From: Diphasiastrum complanatum
Lineage: Eukaryota; Streptophyta; Lycopodiopsida; Lycopodiales; Lycopodiaceae
Reading direction: 5' to 3'
Assembly (NCBI GenBank): GCA_029204225.1
Contig: CM055092.1
Span: 78,690,527 to 78,754,526, forward strand
DNA length: 64,000 nucleotides
Numbering within the stretch: position 1 is the stretch's first letter; each line of letters opens with the position of its first letter. The notes below the pieces were generated by a model. The model was not told the origin of the DNA. It did not search any database and worked only from the letters and a program-made list of their open reading frames with translations. Both the position numbers and the translations under genes were made by a program. Positions 33,214 to 45,479 of this stretch are shown here, piece after piece.

Positions 33214-33966
33214 AAGAAAGCTTTATTAATGTCTTTTCCATGCCAAAAGCCATATAAGACTAGTAAATGTACATGTCAAGTATGTGGTAACAATGGGAGC
33301 GTGTGAAACGTCTCCAAAACGGTAACATAAATAACAAATCTAAAGCTATGAACTGAAATAGATGTGATGATATATGAAACATGTGGGAGCATGTATACTG
33401 CTAAAAGTCATGGGTGGGGTATGACACTATCATCCAATCCTGTCCTGCTGATGCTGTAAAAGGATGTAATACGGGCCGCACGGAGGGCCACTGGTGGTCG
33501 CTGACGTCGTCTAGGAGGGTGAAGAGGTCTCCTCGTGGTAAGTCGAGTAGCTCGTGCTGCAACATGGGTATGTGTGGGGCACTGTCTCCGATCTCTATGG
33601 GCAGGTAAGTCATCATCACCATCATCATCATCATCAAATACTAGGTCTCGTCCTCTCCTCCTGGAGAAGAAAGAAGTGATCTGAGGCTGAGAAACATGAC
33701 TCTGCTGGGCTGACTGACACAGCCCCTGTCGTAGTATAAACATCTCCCGTATCATGAGTGCAGCGCATCTGGAGTCCTCATAGGCTAGGAGGGATCATAA
33801 GGTGGCTGGGCGGACAGGGTAGAGCGGAACAGGGTAGGGCGGACCTGGGGCGGTGGGCAGCAGGGACAGGGCAGTCAGGGTCGTAGAGCACCAGGAGCAC
33901 CATCGTTGAGCACTATCATGAGCAGGAGAGAGAGCACCATCGCGAGAGAGAGAGAGAGAGAGAGAG
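33121..33966 (-). mobile_element. LINE copy A, short internally deleted derivative
   Basis: Minus strand, about 0.85 kb. It starts with a short (TC)n and a repeated GC-rich 5' UTR (33944 down to about 33790, with GGTGCTCCTGGTGCTC), then jumps directly to the last ~115 codons of ORF2 (MIREMFILRQGL to RITSFYSISR, 33755-33408), the 3' UTR, hairpin, ACATTAATAAAGC and a 3' (TC)n of ~44 units (33121-33208). The tail carries QPQITSFFSRR (33689-33657). ORF1, endonuclease and RT are absent. A perfect 13-bp direct repeat flanks it, so it moved in this deleted form, presumably using proteins of a full copy. Confidence 0.8.
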
Positions 33967-33979
33967 AACCCACCAACCG
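33967..33979. repeat. 13-bp target-site duplication, right copy
   Basis: AACCCACCAACCG, partner of 33108-33120. Confidence 0.75.
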
Positions 33980-33989
33980 ACCTGCAGTG

Positions 33990-34270
33990 TCCAGTGTCGT
34001 CGAAAGGAGTCCGTTTTTCAAACCCTCTGTTCCGTCCTGTGCTACACCCCAAGACGAACCCACAGGACTAAACTGGACTCCAAACGGTTCAGTACTCACA
34101 GCGAAACGTGCATCCAAACCAGAAACCCTAAACGCAGTCCTAGGATTCTAGGCCCGTCGAGCCATGAATTGGTCAGAATCAATCAAAAACAGTCAGAACC
34201 TCGAACGGTAGGTGTCCAGAGGTTCGTGGGCTCAACACGAACCCACCGGACTAGTTTTTGCTCAATTCTG
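33990..34270 (+). repeat. Further unit of the ~361-bp repeat
   Basis: Carries the same ordered blocks as 29760-30075 (GGAGTCCGTTTTTCA, GGTTCAGTACTCACAGCGAA, AACCCTAAACGCAGTCCTAGGA, GAACCCACCGGACTAG), diverged by roughly 10-15%. It is separated from the other units by the LINE B/A insertions. Confidence 0.75.
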
Positions 34271-36375
34271 ACGTCAAACGTATTTCTGGGCAAAAACATT
34301 TCTAGAAACACATTTCTGGGCTAGAAACGTGCCAAAAAAAAAACATAATATGTATATGAGAGCACTTCTTGTGTGCAATTACAAACCATAAATGAGCTTC
34401 AAGACTACCGTTAGCCTCCACGTGCCCCCAGGCCTAAGTTATGTGATGGACAAATTCGAGATCTATTCACACCAATTGAAAGGTCAAGATAGGAGATTTC
34501 AGGATACTTCTAGTGGGACCATTGTTTAGTACTCCGTTAACTTGTGAATGTCTTTTTGCCTCCAGTACACTCGTCTTCAATCTCTTGAGAAACATACCCC
34601 GTGACTCAACAGTTGCCTTTTGTAGCTGAAAGAAATGTATAGATATTAAGTCGTCTATGGTTTTATGAAAGGTTTCAAAACAGGACTGATCTGTTCAGTT
34701 AATCTAAATCATGTCAGGTCATGATAACTACAAGATTTGGTTACAGATCCCATTTTTTCAGTCTTCTTGATGAGCAAATCAGAGCTGTACAATCTCCTTC
34801 TACTTGCCTGGTTGCACCCAGAAGCAACATTAACTGTCCCAATATACAAAGTTTGTCTGTTGATTAAGACCTCCTTTCCTCAACCCAAGGTCTGGAGTTT
34901 GATTTTACTTAGGTGTACATGCACCTAAGAGATAAAAACATGTACACAAATTGCAGAGCCCTGTACTGTTTTGAATTTATAGTGCACAGACTCATGTGCA
35001 TGTAAATCTTTCTCCACTTCAATCTGTCCACGACCAAGGCTACTATTATTTTATTTGCTTCAACTACTCCATGTCCTTGAGAAGGTTGAACATCCTGGCA
35101 TCTTGAAGCAATGTTTCATCAGAGATGGTAATTTGTAAGAGATGTACAAGGACTAGACTTCACATCTTTAACATATTGAAGCGTAGTGTGAGTAACAACT
35201 TAAGCAGATATATGCCAATTTAGCTTCAACACCAGACCTTCTTGTCGAGGATGTCTGATCAGAGTACATGAACAGGCCAATGACATTGAAAACGCCAAAA
35301 GTACTTTAAGAAAGCTGGACCCTGCACTACCATCCTGTCGCTGGATTGTAAGTGACTCAACAATAATACACGATCTCATATGTCGGTAAATGTTTGCCAT
35401 ACATGCAAAAACAAAACTTGTTTCTAGGAACATTCCTCTAACAACAACATACATAAGCTACATACAGAGACATGCACCATCATCTTATTATATACCACAG
35501 AAAAGCTTTGAATGGTGCGTACCACTACAAAACTTGAAAATAATTTCTGCAAGAACCGATAGACTGTTATCATTATCAAAAAATCTCATAAGAGAATAGT
35601 CAATTTTATGATGTAGTTCAATCTTTGACTGGCTAAACTGGTAAAGTATCTACTATTACCTGTCTAGGAGGTCCTTACTCATCTCCTGCAACAAGAAAAA
35701 GCTAAGGAACTGATTAAGCAATGAGAGTGCAGGCACAGTATTGTGTTGAAGAAGACAACTATCAAAACTCTTGATAGCCTACAAGGTGGAAGTCACATGG
35801 CATCTAAGGTTGTAGACTAGAAAGGGATCTGCTTGAAAATTACGCACCATAAGACTCAAATACTAGAAAGACAAGGAGCACACTCAATATGGGAGTGCTA
35901 TAAAAAATAACAGTTACTCTATTCTAATCTGCCCAAATGGGCTTGCCAGTGAATGACTCAATTCCCCACCTCAAATTCTGGAGTTAACTTGCATCCAAGT
36001 GCACCAGAGATATAAGATCAAGCGGGCCAGTGCTTCCTCTAATTGATTGAGCACAGCCCAGAAGGAATGGTCCTAACCTAAGCCAAGCCAAACCAATCGA
36101 GCACTGCTCCCAGACCGGCATGGCTATCCTACCAGACTGGGAAATGCCTGTCGACTGTGCCCCGGCTTGTTCCCTCCCCTTAAACATCACCAAAAAGCGC
36201 TCTCGTTCGCTGAGACGTGACTGCCCATGAGTTAGTGTGCATAATGTTTCAAGTCACTCCTGGACAAAGGTCTCATTTCAAAAATGAACCAAATAGCAGA
36301 ACTGATACAAACTTTTGCAGGATGATACCAGTTCTCATGCAATTAAATAATCAATGGCAACATCACCCAACATAC
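34271..36375. other. Intronic DNA without recognised elements
   Basis: AT-rich. Short coding-like stretches occur on the minus strand (34625-34467, 35685-35660) but do not fit the TPR periodicity. No LTR, LINE or transposase motif recognised. Confidence 0.4.
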
Positions 36376-36432
36376 CTCTGCAAGGCGTCCCATGCGTCTA
36401 ACTGTAACTTTAGAATTTCCAGCTCCTGCTTC
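36376..36432 (-). CDS. TPR-repeat host gene, exon
   Basis: A 57-nt exon, phase 0 to 0, acceptor CATATGCAG|, donor GCAGAG|GTATGT. It encodes EAGAGNSKVTVRRMGRLAE, the end of one TPR and helix A of the next. The residue spacing NHPEYAN to NSKVTVR to EASSTVR in the joined protein is 42 and 42. The upstream exon is 45411-45479 (RVLE|EAGAG), the downstream one 1005-1082 (RLAE|MLV). Confidence 0.8.
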
Positions 36433-36639
36433 CTGCATATGAAAAACCATAAGTAGGAATCACATAAAGAAATAAACTCATTAACAGCTCCATAGAATGC
36501 TTGGATCTTATGTTCCTCTCTTTTGTTGTACAGTGTTTGTACATGCTGGGTCTTTCTCTTATTTCTGCTTTTGGCAACATCTTTATGGTGCCATGGTTTA
36601 CAACTAAGATTTATCCTGATGGCTTGAAAGGTTTTTACA

Positions 36640-37290
36640 GTGGATGACAGTAAACAAGAAGCAGCTTGCACACGTGACACATGCCACCAGCAAACAGAGT
36701 AAACACTCCAATGGTCGCAGGCATAGTACTGACCAACGCAGATTGTCCGAAGAACAACGAAGAGAGCGAAGCAATGCTCAAGCCCTACAGAAGGCTGATA
36801 GGTTCTTTAATGTATTTGGTAGACAACACCAGACCGGACATTGCATACGCAGTGTTCAGATTAAGTCAGTTCAACATCAATCCAGGACGAACACACTGGA
36901 AGATTGCTAAAAGAGCCTTGCAATACCTGCAACAAACGAAGGATTACGGACTCTGCTATTCGCGCGAAACGGGATTTGAAGTCAAATCCTATAGTGGCGC
37001 TAGCTACGCATCATTGAAGGACGATGAGTGTTTCTAGAGGATGCACCATAGCAACAAACGTCGCTGTGCTATGGGTAACCAAGAGGTATGCCAAGCAGCA
37101 CTCGCAAAATCATTTGAGAATACAGATGCTATTTGCACATCTTGCCCCTTGTGTATAATCTTGAATGCCTTTATGCTCGTTCATTGTTTATGTGTATTCG
37201 GACACTGCCTATCTAATACTGTTTTTCATACATTGATTGAAGCGAGCCTATGTGCGGAAAACATAATACGTATAGATTTCCAATAGATTT
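36640..37290 (+). pseudogene. Ty1/copia RT-RNase H fragment
   Basis: ORF 36681-37037 reads PYRRLIGSLMYLVDNTRPDI, AVFRLSQFNINPGRTHWKIA and KRALQYLQQTKDYGLCYSRE, the end of copia reverse transcriptase and start of RNase H (SYSGASYASLKDDE). After a stop, the next frame keeps CTIATNVAVLWVTKR, the (N)AVSWxSKKQ segment of RNase H. No LTR seen; the ends are approximate. It sits in the 9-kb intron 36433-45410. Confidence 0.85.
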
Positions 37291-40200
37291 ATAAATGGAT
37301 TTACCTAGTTCAAAACACTTTAAAGCTTGTGAATTGGGGTTTTTGATCATAAGATCTTGTCGGTCAATAAAGATTTGAAACAACAAATTAATCTATTGTC
37401 TATCATAAAGATTTTGTTTGGATGTTGTGTAATTCTTCCTTTTCTAAGTCATTTTAGGAGTTCATAGCACTTTATAGCTCATTAATCGGACATTCCTAGC
37501 CATAATGCAACTCCAAGTTTCTTCACATTTTCGTACTTCATCTATTTTGTACTTTGTGCTCTTTTCTTTAACAATTTGGTACATTGTGTTTCTACAGTAG
37601 ACGCTCCTATGCCCTCAACAATTTGCAAATCCAATTCCTTGAAGTGAAGATACTATGGACAACTTGTTATATTTATAGGAAAAAATACTAGCTTTTATTA
37701 ATGTTGTCACTCTCACAATTTTTTAATAAACTTTGGATCATTTGTCTTCCTCTGAATTTTGATTTGGATATCTCAAAGTGTACTTACTAATAGGTTTACC
37801 TTTCCAAAGTTTTATCAATTTTCAACACGTAACTCGTGTTGCAGATCTGAAATTCGAGCAGCTTTGATGATTTTTCAAAAGCTGATGCATCTTCTTCCTC
37901 AAACATTGTGTTTGGCTCTTCTATTGAGGCTTGTGATGCCTTGTTAGAAGTTCCCTTCGAGTGTTATCAAAACTTAGCTTCCCTTTGTCCTGATTCTTTG
38001 GATCACAATTGAAGTGACAACAAGAGTCCCCTCCTTCAACATAGTTAACGTATTTGTGTTTCTTTGGTTGCACCTCCTTCATATTTCATTTGTCTCCTTG
38101 GTTCATCTTTTTCTCTCCATATGCACTTTCTGGTCTCATTTTGTATTTCCTTATTTTACCCTACTGTCCACTCATTCTTCTTTCAATCATGTTCGTTAGC
38201 TTGTCGACTTTTAGGCACACCTTGATTTATTGTTCCCCACACTTGTACAATTACCTCCATTCCTGTATGTTATTTCCTTCTGTTGCTCCTGAATTTGCCA
38301 TAGCTTCGAACGTCCATGAAGCTGGATGTGAGATTCTTGCACAGATTTTGTTGCAACAGAGTTTTACATACATGATTTCCCCATAAACAATGTTTCAGCT
38401 CTAGCAAAGGTTGTACTGCCCCTTGGTGCCATGGACGTTCTAGTTGATTCAAGGAGTCTTGATGGTAGGCATGATATCTCAATAGAGGTTGCATATACCA
38501 ATGAGGCAGAGGATTATCGAAGTACTCCTAACGATTCTATAACTTGGGATCAAGTATTCTTGGATACATCATTTCATCAGTCTTCATTTATTTTTGCTAT
38601 TGTTCAATATGCTATCCACAACATGCATATCCAAAGCAAGCAGATGAGCTTGCTCTAGTTGAGGTTCACAGTTTGTGTGATGAGGCAAACGTATATCATG
38701 TTCATGCTCTACTTTCTCAGATTCTATTAGAGGTATGTGTTCTTCCTACAATTCTATAGAAGATTCATGTCCCTATAGGAGTTGGCATACATGCTAGTGT
38801 CCTATGAATTCTACCACATTTCCTAGTGCATTATGCTACATCTTGTCAGTACAATGCTATTACATATGATCTAGATTATTACAATGCTTTATCTGTTGAA
38901 ATTTTTGCTACTATTTCTTCTATGATTATGGAGCAAGCTCTTGAGGATGGTTTGCCTGGTATCCTCCCTATTCCATATCCACTTGTTCATGGCGTTACTA
39001 TTTGGCATTCTTGGTTTAGAAGACTAGCTTAGAATCCAGTCCCACCATGTTCATCTGATGGTGCCAGACATTCTTGTCTTTACAAATCACTTGGGGCATG
39101 TGTGCAATTCCAGCTCTATTATTAGCTACTCTTATCTGGCATGCTTGGTGAATATGATTGGGATGGTTATTTCACATAGCCCAAAATGTTTACATTTATT
39201 GAGTATTGCGTAAGCATGGTGATACGTGCTCTTCAATGTAATTTTTGAGCTCCCATAGATCCTTTTGGATTAGGGATCTCCTTTTCATGATGATTTGATA
39301 TACAAGGGTGGCTTGGTCACTTCAGCTTTGGCAAGTAGAATCTATAGTATAGGTCTGGTTTCCTTGGACTGTCTCTTCAAAGCCCTTATAGCATACGCTT
39401 TTTGATATGTGCGCTCCCTTTGAATACCTAGAGTACTATGTGGTTGGAGGAGGTTCTTTAGATTTTCTATGGTTTAAGGATAGCAAAGAGATTTCAAGAT
39501 TCGAATAAACGTTAATGCCCCTAAATATAAATAACATTTGGAGCTTATGCACAGACATTGTTATTATCTAAATCAATGATTACTACTATCTTCCTATTTT
39601 TTCTTTTCTAAGAGCAATCAGAGTATTCCTAACATTCACATAATTCAACCAAATATTTGCAAAAGTACCTCCTAAGCCCACACGAGCAATAAATTCTTTG
39701 ATAACAATGAGATTACATAGCCAATAAGTTGCTTGGCTATAGCTACGCATATTCCTGTAGCACTAATGGGGTAAATGATCTTGAAGTGGCAAATGTGCAA
39801 CCATTTATTCGTCGGGGAAGTCCTACAAATCTCTTAGTTGAACATGCCTCTATCTATGACTTTATTGGGTTACATCTAAAGGACATTGTTCATTTCTCAT
39901 TGATTATCATCATTCTATGCTTTATGTGATGCCATATCTCTGTATATGTGGATCTGTTCATGGTTTATGGCCTATTAAGTTTGTTCAAGGGTTGGCTGAT
40001 GCTATACATTTCTCCATTCAGATGTCACTCAGATTATGCGGGCAGCATGGTATACTTTTGGCGGAAAAGTTTCTTTGGTATTCTCTACTTCATCGAATGA
40101 TATTGATGCATCTATGCAGCATATGGTATATTGTCATATGCTACAAAGTACGTATGGCACACTTTGGCAAAGATCTAATATTAGTATATGGTAGCATAGT

Positions 40201-41280
40201 TCTTATTGGATGCCTCAATATATTGTTCAAGTTGCTACTTTTCTTTGCCAGTCATAATTCATTTGAATACAAGTGACACATAAGCAACAATGTATAAACA
40301 TTGCTCTAGAATGCCCAAATACTACTTCAACATATCCATTTCTAGTAGCCTCTATGGTATATACAGTCGATTATAATTTGTTTATGACTTGGCAACCTCT
40401 TTAGCATACATGTTTTGCAGCATCATCTTTACTATATGCATCTTGCAACAATTTCTATTTCTAGCAAGAACACTTTCTTTATATTCATGACAGTAAAAGG
40501 GAGAATTATACACCATGTATGGATAGCGCAAGAGGCCTTTGTCCACTAGCACATTATTTGTTAGTATTTGTCAGTGAACCATATGGGGCCCTGTTGCTCT
40601 TTCTGGTAGGATAAGATCATATCTTATCAGTAGTCACTTGGCATCTAGATAAGCTTTCTCAATCTTATTGGGCTCTTAACCTAACTCACGAGGTAGGCAT
40701 CATGACTTCTCATTACACAAATTCAAAGCTTGGAGAGTAGGTTTTAGGTTAGCTTAATGACAAGGAGTTGGAGAAATGCAAATAATAGGAAGTTAAAATG
40801 AGAGAAAGCTAGATAGAACCTTAGCAAGAAAACTACATATGAACAAAAAAAGCCAATACTTTGGCCACTATAAAAAATTAGAAAAAGGTGAGGGGTAGTC
40901 AGTTATTCATTCAGCACATGCATTATTGGGGTCTTCTATAGACAATCTACATTCTACAACAGAATCTTCAGCAATTGCATTTTTTTAATCTTCTAGTTGG
41001 GATCATACCTACATCTGCTTTTATCTTTTATTTCACGAAATGCATCTCTTCTACATGTTGCCAACATTAAGGGCAATGTTTTTGTCAATAGGGAAGACTT
41101 ATGGAGATATGATTAGAACCAATCTGGACATTATTAGTCCTTTTAGTCATTTGATCTCTCACCTCAATCCTCCAATTTCACATGGTCATTTAACAAGTTG
41201 GAACCACAAACCATATTTTCATTTGTTTAATGCATAAGCTGATGCTGACTAGAACAGGGGCCAGGTGGTGGGGAGTGGAG
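37291..41280. other. Decayed, mostly unassigned intronic DNA
   Basis: AT-rich with several short coding-like pieces on the plus strand (38250-39030, 39729-39930, 40020-40420) whose peptides I do not recognise. At 41064-41110 the string ACATTAAGGGCAATGTTTTT, then a purine run and CTTATGGAGA, resembles the pol end/polypurine/LTR start at 43858-43900, so at least one old gypsy 3' end lies here. Confidence 0.4.
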
Positions 41281-41284
41281 CTCT

Positions 41285-44200
41285 TATGGACAAGCATTAT
41301 AGTCCATACTTCTCTACTTCCAACAGTATTAGTGGTCACGCAGTTTATATTACAGAGTCACATAGTTCTATTGAGATTGAATCACACATATCGATACTTG
41401 TTGAGTCTTCTTGTATAGTGATCGACTCTCAGATCGAGAGGAATACACATAGCGAGTTAGAGTTAGATCTACAAGTTGATGATGAGTACCTTGGTGTTGC
41501 TTCAGCTTTATAGGTTGATGTTGCTCCAGATCTACAGGGTGTTGTTGCATACCTTGGTGGTGTTTCTACTATTGCTCCTGCACATACCTCAGATATCCCT
41601 CCTGGTTCGGTGGTTGGTGCAATATCTTTTACATTGGTCTCTATATCTCCTTCTCTTGATTCCATAATGGCTGATGTTCCTGCTGATTCCTTACGTATAG
41701 CCTGGCTTTCATTTGGACCTGCTCATTGGTGCTGGTTTTTCCATATTACTGATTGTCCGTGGTGCGGATATCTTAGTTTCCATGATTATGCCTAGGGATC
41801 TTTATTTGTTCCTTGGATTGTTCCTCATTGTCAGGCTTGGCATCTCCTAATAGCTTGGGTTATTGCCTCCGTCCCAGCTACTGTTTTCAACATGATCTTC
41901 AGGTTCCCTGGCATTTTTGGTTTCTCCATATCGCTTGGTCTCGAATGCTGGGCTCTTCTCCTTTCTTGGCTATTTTTTGGGGATGTTGCTGCCATGTACT
42001 TCAGTGCTGCTCACATGTGCTTTGATACTCATTCCCAGCTACAGGTGGATATTGCTCTGACGCTTGCTACTAATGATGCTTGTTTTGGTTTTGGTGTATC
42101 AGTTGACCTTGCTATTCCTCGTTCTAGTGCATTTCTTCTTTCGGTTATTCCAGTGGCTTTAGCAACTCTTCCTGATGCTAGTTCCCTAGTTGCAATCTCT
42201 TTGCCCTTGGTATGTGGTTTTTTGTTTTGCTATTCCTTACTTGTGCACCTAGTGTGTACTTTGGGATTGCACTTGCGGCTAGTTCTGATGGGTCATCCGA
42301 TTCTCCATCCGTTTTTGCTGCATCCTATGATGGCTAACATTTCTAGATTTGCTACTACCGCTTTCATTCATCATGTCTTTTTAGATGATGCGTCCTTTCC
42401 TGGACCTTATGGATCTCTTGGCATGATGATCTTCTCACGATATGTGCCTTCAGGGTACCGTGTGCCATTGCTACTTCTCATTCATGGGCCTTATGGATAC
42501 CTTGGGCTTTTGACCATGTTGGTGCACATTTTTCCATTCTAGCTAGCCTGTCGAGACAATCTCTTTATGCTTCATGTTTCCTAGCATAACGCTTAGTCTT
42601 CCATGATATTGCTGCGTGACTCTTGTTCTGCTTATGTTCCTACTCCTTGGGCTAGTCTTTTGATGCTGCTATCCTTTCTTGGGGCACCTATATTGCTGAG
42701 TTTGCACATATGGTTGATGGTTCTATTCGCGATTGGGATCAGCATTTGTGTTTTGCAGAATACAGTTATAACAATTCAGTTAATACCAGCACAGGTGTGT
42801 GTCCAGTTTTGCTGGCTAATGGATATTCTCCACTGCTACCAAGAATTCCACCCCCTCCTCATGATGTTCCTATTACTTTATCTTCTTTTCTTACTAACAC
42901 TCGTGATTCTATTGTGAAGACACAACAACATTTGGCGCAAGCTCGACATTGTTACAAGTCCTTGACTGATCTTCTTAGGTCTTTTGCAGAGTTTTTGCTG
43001 AGGGCCAGTCTGTTTATGTTCGTTTATCTTTTGCATGTCATAAGCTGTTCTCTTACTAGGAAATTATTTGCACGTTACTGTGGTCCTTTCCAGATTGTGG
43101 AAAAAATTAGCCTTGTTACTTATTGTTTACAGTTACCTGCTACTACTCATGCTTGTGACATTTTTCATGTTAGTCTACTTCGTTTGTCTCTTTTTCCTGA
43201 CGATCCTTTGATCCTGAACTTTTTCCATTTTTAACTGTTGCTATTTTACAGGTTCGGGTCGTTTTACGTCGCCATTGTCATCTTGTCCAGTTTTTGGTCC
43301 AATGGGACGGTGGTCCAATTAATGAAGCTACATGGGAGTCTTTCGATATTTTTGCCCACTCACCTTTATTGCAAGAACAAGCTCGTTATCTCCATGCGTT
43401 GGTATGCGACACCACTATTTATGATCCTGATGCCGCACCATTTTCTATTCTTGCTGATGCGATTGTTGTTTCACCTCTAAATATTGCACCTGATTCATCT
43501 GATCTTATTCCTGTTGCTGATTTCCATGATGTTGGTGTCCATTCTGATGTTGTTGTTGTCATCCCTCTTGCTGATCTTTCAAATATTGATGGTCCCGATG
43601 CTCCTGCTCTTGATTCTTCATTACTTCTTGATGATGATACCTCGTTGTGACGACCTCCATTACTTACATACTGATCTAGATCTACTAGAATTGAGATAAT
43701 AATTCTCTTTCCTTCATTGTACTGAAAGCGGATATCTGCAGCTGTACGGGATTCGGCTTTTGGACTGACACCACTAGCACAAAATGTATAACCCAAGAAA
43801 GAAAACGACAATACCTTGGTACTAAAGTAGCTCTAGTAGTTAAAATTTTATAGCCCACATTAAGGGCAATGTTTTAGAAGGGGGAAGTGTTATGGACCGC
43901 ATTATAGTCCATACTTCTCTACTTCCGACAATATTAGTGGACACTCAGTTTATATTACACATGACAGGCCTAGAAATACTATTTGACATGGTTTTCTATT
44001 TTTGGCCCTAATTTTTGAATTTCATTTTCCCTCCAAATCAATATGAAGGGAGGTAGGGTGTGTCCACTATAAATAGCCACTAAGGCTGGTCCTTTGCTAG
44101 TTTTTGATCATTTGGGTCTTGGGCTTCTTGTAGGGGAGTTTACTATTTTGGAAATCTTAGTTGGAGATCCGCTCGAGCTATCGGCGGCCATTGATAATCA

Positions 44201-44291
44201 TACAGTTTGTTAGTTGGAGAATGCTATGTGAATGCCTTTAGCTATTTTTTATGCATCATTGATACTAATACCTGTGAATCTGTTCATAACA
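41285..44291 (+). mobile_element. Old Ty3/gypsy remnant with 3' LTR
   Basis: A 60-bp piece of LTR start (CATTATAGTCCATACTTCTC, 41292-41350) is followed by ~1.3 kb of decayed sequence, then integrase C-terminus on the plus strand (RDWDQHLCFAEYSYNNSV, NTSTGVCPVLLANGYSPLLP, 42700-43000), GPF module (RYCGPFQIVEKISLVTYCLQ) and a chromodomain-like part (HLVQFLVQWDGGPINEATWE, 43265-43430). These match the family of the elements at 47997 and 57819. The 3' LTR is 43888-44291. Frames are broken in several places. Confidence 0.75.
43888..44291 (+). repeat. LTR, 404 bp
   Basis: Begins TGTTATGG and ends CATAACA, preceded by the purine run AGAAGGGGGAAG. The tail TTTTTATGCATCATTGATAC..TTCATAACA is like the LTR ends of the 48-kb element. 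Confidence 0.65.
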
Positions 44292-45410
44292 AGAGCCTCA
44301 CAGGAACCCTTCCATGCTGATGTAAGACCTAATGACCTAATCTGGTAGTTTCACAGAAAGTTAACTTAAGAGTGCCAAGAGCATCATAAGTACGATAGCT
44401 TGCAACCACTGTACAGCTGGTCATTATGATGTCCTTGGGTTCTTTGTAAGAGAGTCATATATCAGTTCTTTTGAAGGAGGGTCTGCAATCCACATCAAGC
44501 TCAACTTAGTGTTGATTGATCTTTCTGAGGATTAGTATATGACTGTCAGTTTGCTGTCTACTAGTGTTTACGCAATGCTCCATGTGATACTTTTTCCTTA
44601 AGACAGTAAGTGTCCTCTTTTTTTTTTTGCTAGGAGGATGTCAAGGTAGAGACATGATATTGGATTAGACCTTGTTTTTGAAGTTTGTGTATCATAATAC
44701 GTCCAGAAAGTGACTTCATGCACTTTGACTAGGCAGTAGCATACAATTCTTGTTGCTACTTTGTCCATAAACTGAACCAAGCATTCCAGAATTGCTTACT
44801 TCCTACCATCTCTTGGTAGGAAGAATTTACAAGGAAACATGCACCCACATTTATATGAAGACCCATAAATCCTTAAATCTCTCCAAGCTAAAATCTGTTG
44901 GAAATAAAAGTCGTCAAACTTTGAGAAATTTTGATCTCTATACAGTATATAACTTCGTTAACAGCATGTACAAAATGAAAGTTACATTTCTGGGGCATAC
45001 GATTTCCTTGAAATATGTATCAAGATTTGAAAGAGTTCATAATTGTCCTCATAAGTGAGATTTATATAGAGGTACAGTCACTTCAGCATGTCTACAGTAA
45101 TAGGGACCATGGCACTAATTAGTCAAACATAACTCCAACATATGCAACAGTTCATCAATATGCATCAAGTTAAAGCGTATCTCAGAAATTTGTTTCAAAA
45201 TCAGAGGCGTAAGCAAGCTTCTCTGATTAGTCAATCTAGTTGAAAAGCTTGCACGATGTTCAGTAGATTCCTGTGTAGTTTGCTACCATGCACTCAAGTC
45301 TGATTGATTTGTGATGAAAACATATGGTTAAGCAGCATAGAAAACACAAAATATCTAGGAAGATGTGTGAAGAAAAGACAGCAAAACAGAACTGGCAATT
45401 GAGTGGCAAC
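44292..45410. other. Intronic DNA, nothing recognised
   Basis: AT-rich, no repeats or coding motifs that I can support. Confidence 0.4.
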
Positions 45411-45479
45411 CTCAAGAACGCGTACAGAATCTCGAACCAAAGCTTCAGCATCAGCTGACTTCCCCATTATCCGCAGCAC
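45411..45479 (-). CDS. TPR-repeat host gene, exon
   Basis: A 69-nt exon, phase 0 to 0, acceptor TTTTTTGAAG| after a pyrimidine tract, donor CTTGAG|GTTGCC. It encodes VLRIMGKSADAEALVRDSVR then VLE: helix A end, turn and helix B of a TPR (ADAEALVRDSVRVLE is a typical helix B). The open frame extends further upstream (QSYFYNADFLK..) but in-phase joining with 55449-55514 (FHLGE|VLRIMG) and 42-residue spacing favour this acceptor. Confidence 0.78.

Noticed and set aside
34467-34625. Minus-strand open stretch after TTTCAG with a coding-like, basic peptide ending in a stop
   Set aside because: It would end the TPR gene before the well-supported exons at 1005-1082 and 442-539, and no TPR pattern is visible.
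35660-35685. A 26-nt minus-strand micro-exon (GTTGCAG| ... |GTAATAG) that continues in phase from exon 36376-36432
   Set aside because: Inserting it breaks the exact 42-residue TPR spacing and leaves a phase that exon 1005-1082 does not accept; skipping it gives a perfect repeat.
41500-42540. Long plus-strand ORF at 41892-42542 as a membrane protein
   Set aside because: Hydrophobic frame in T-rich decayed gypsy sequence, adjacent to integrase remnants in other frames; likely a shadow frame.
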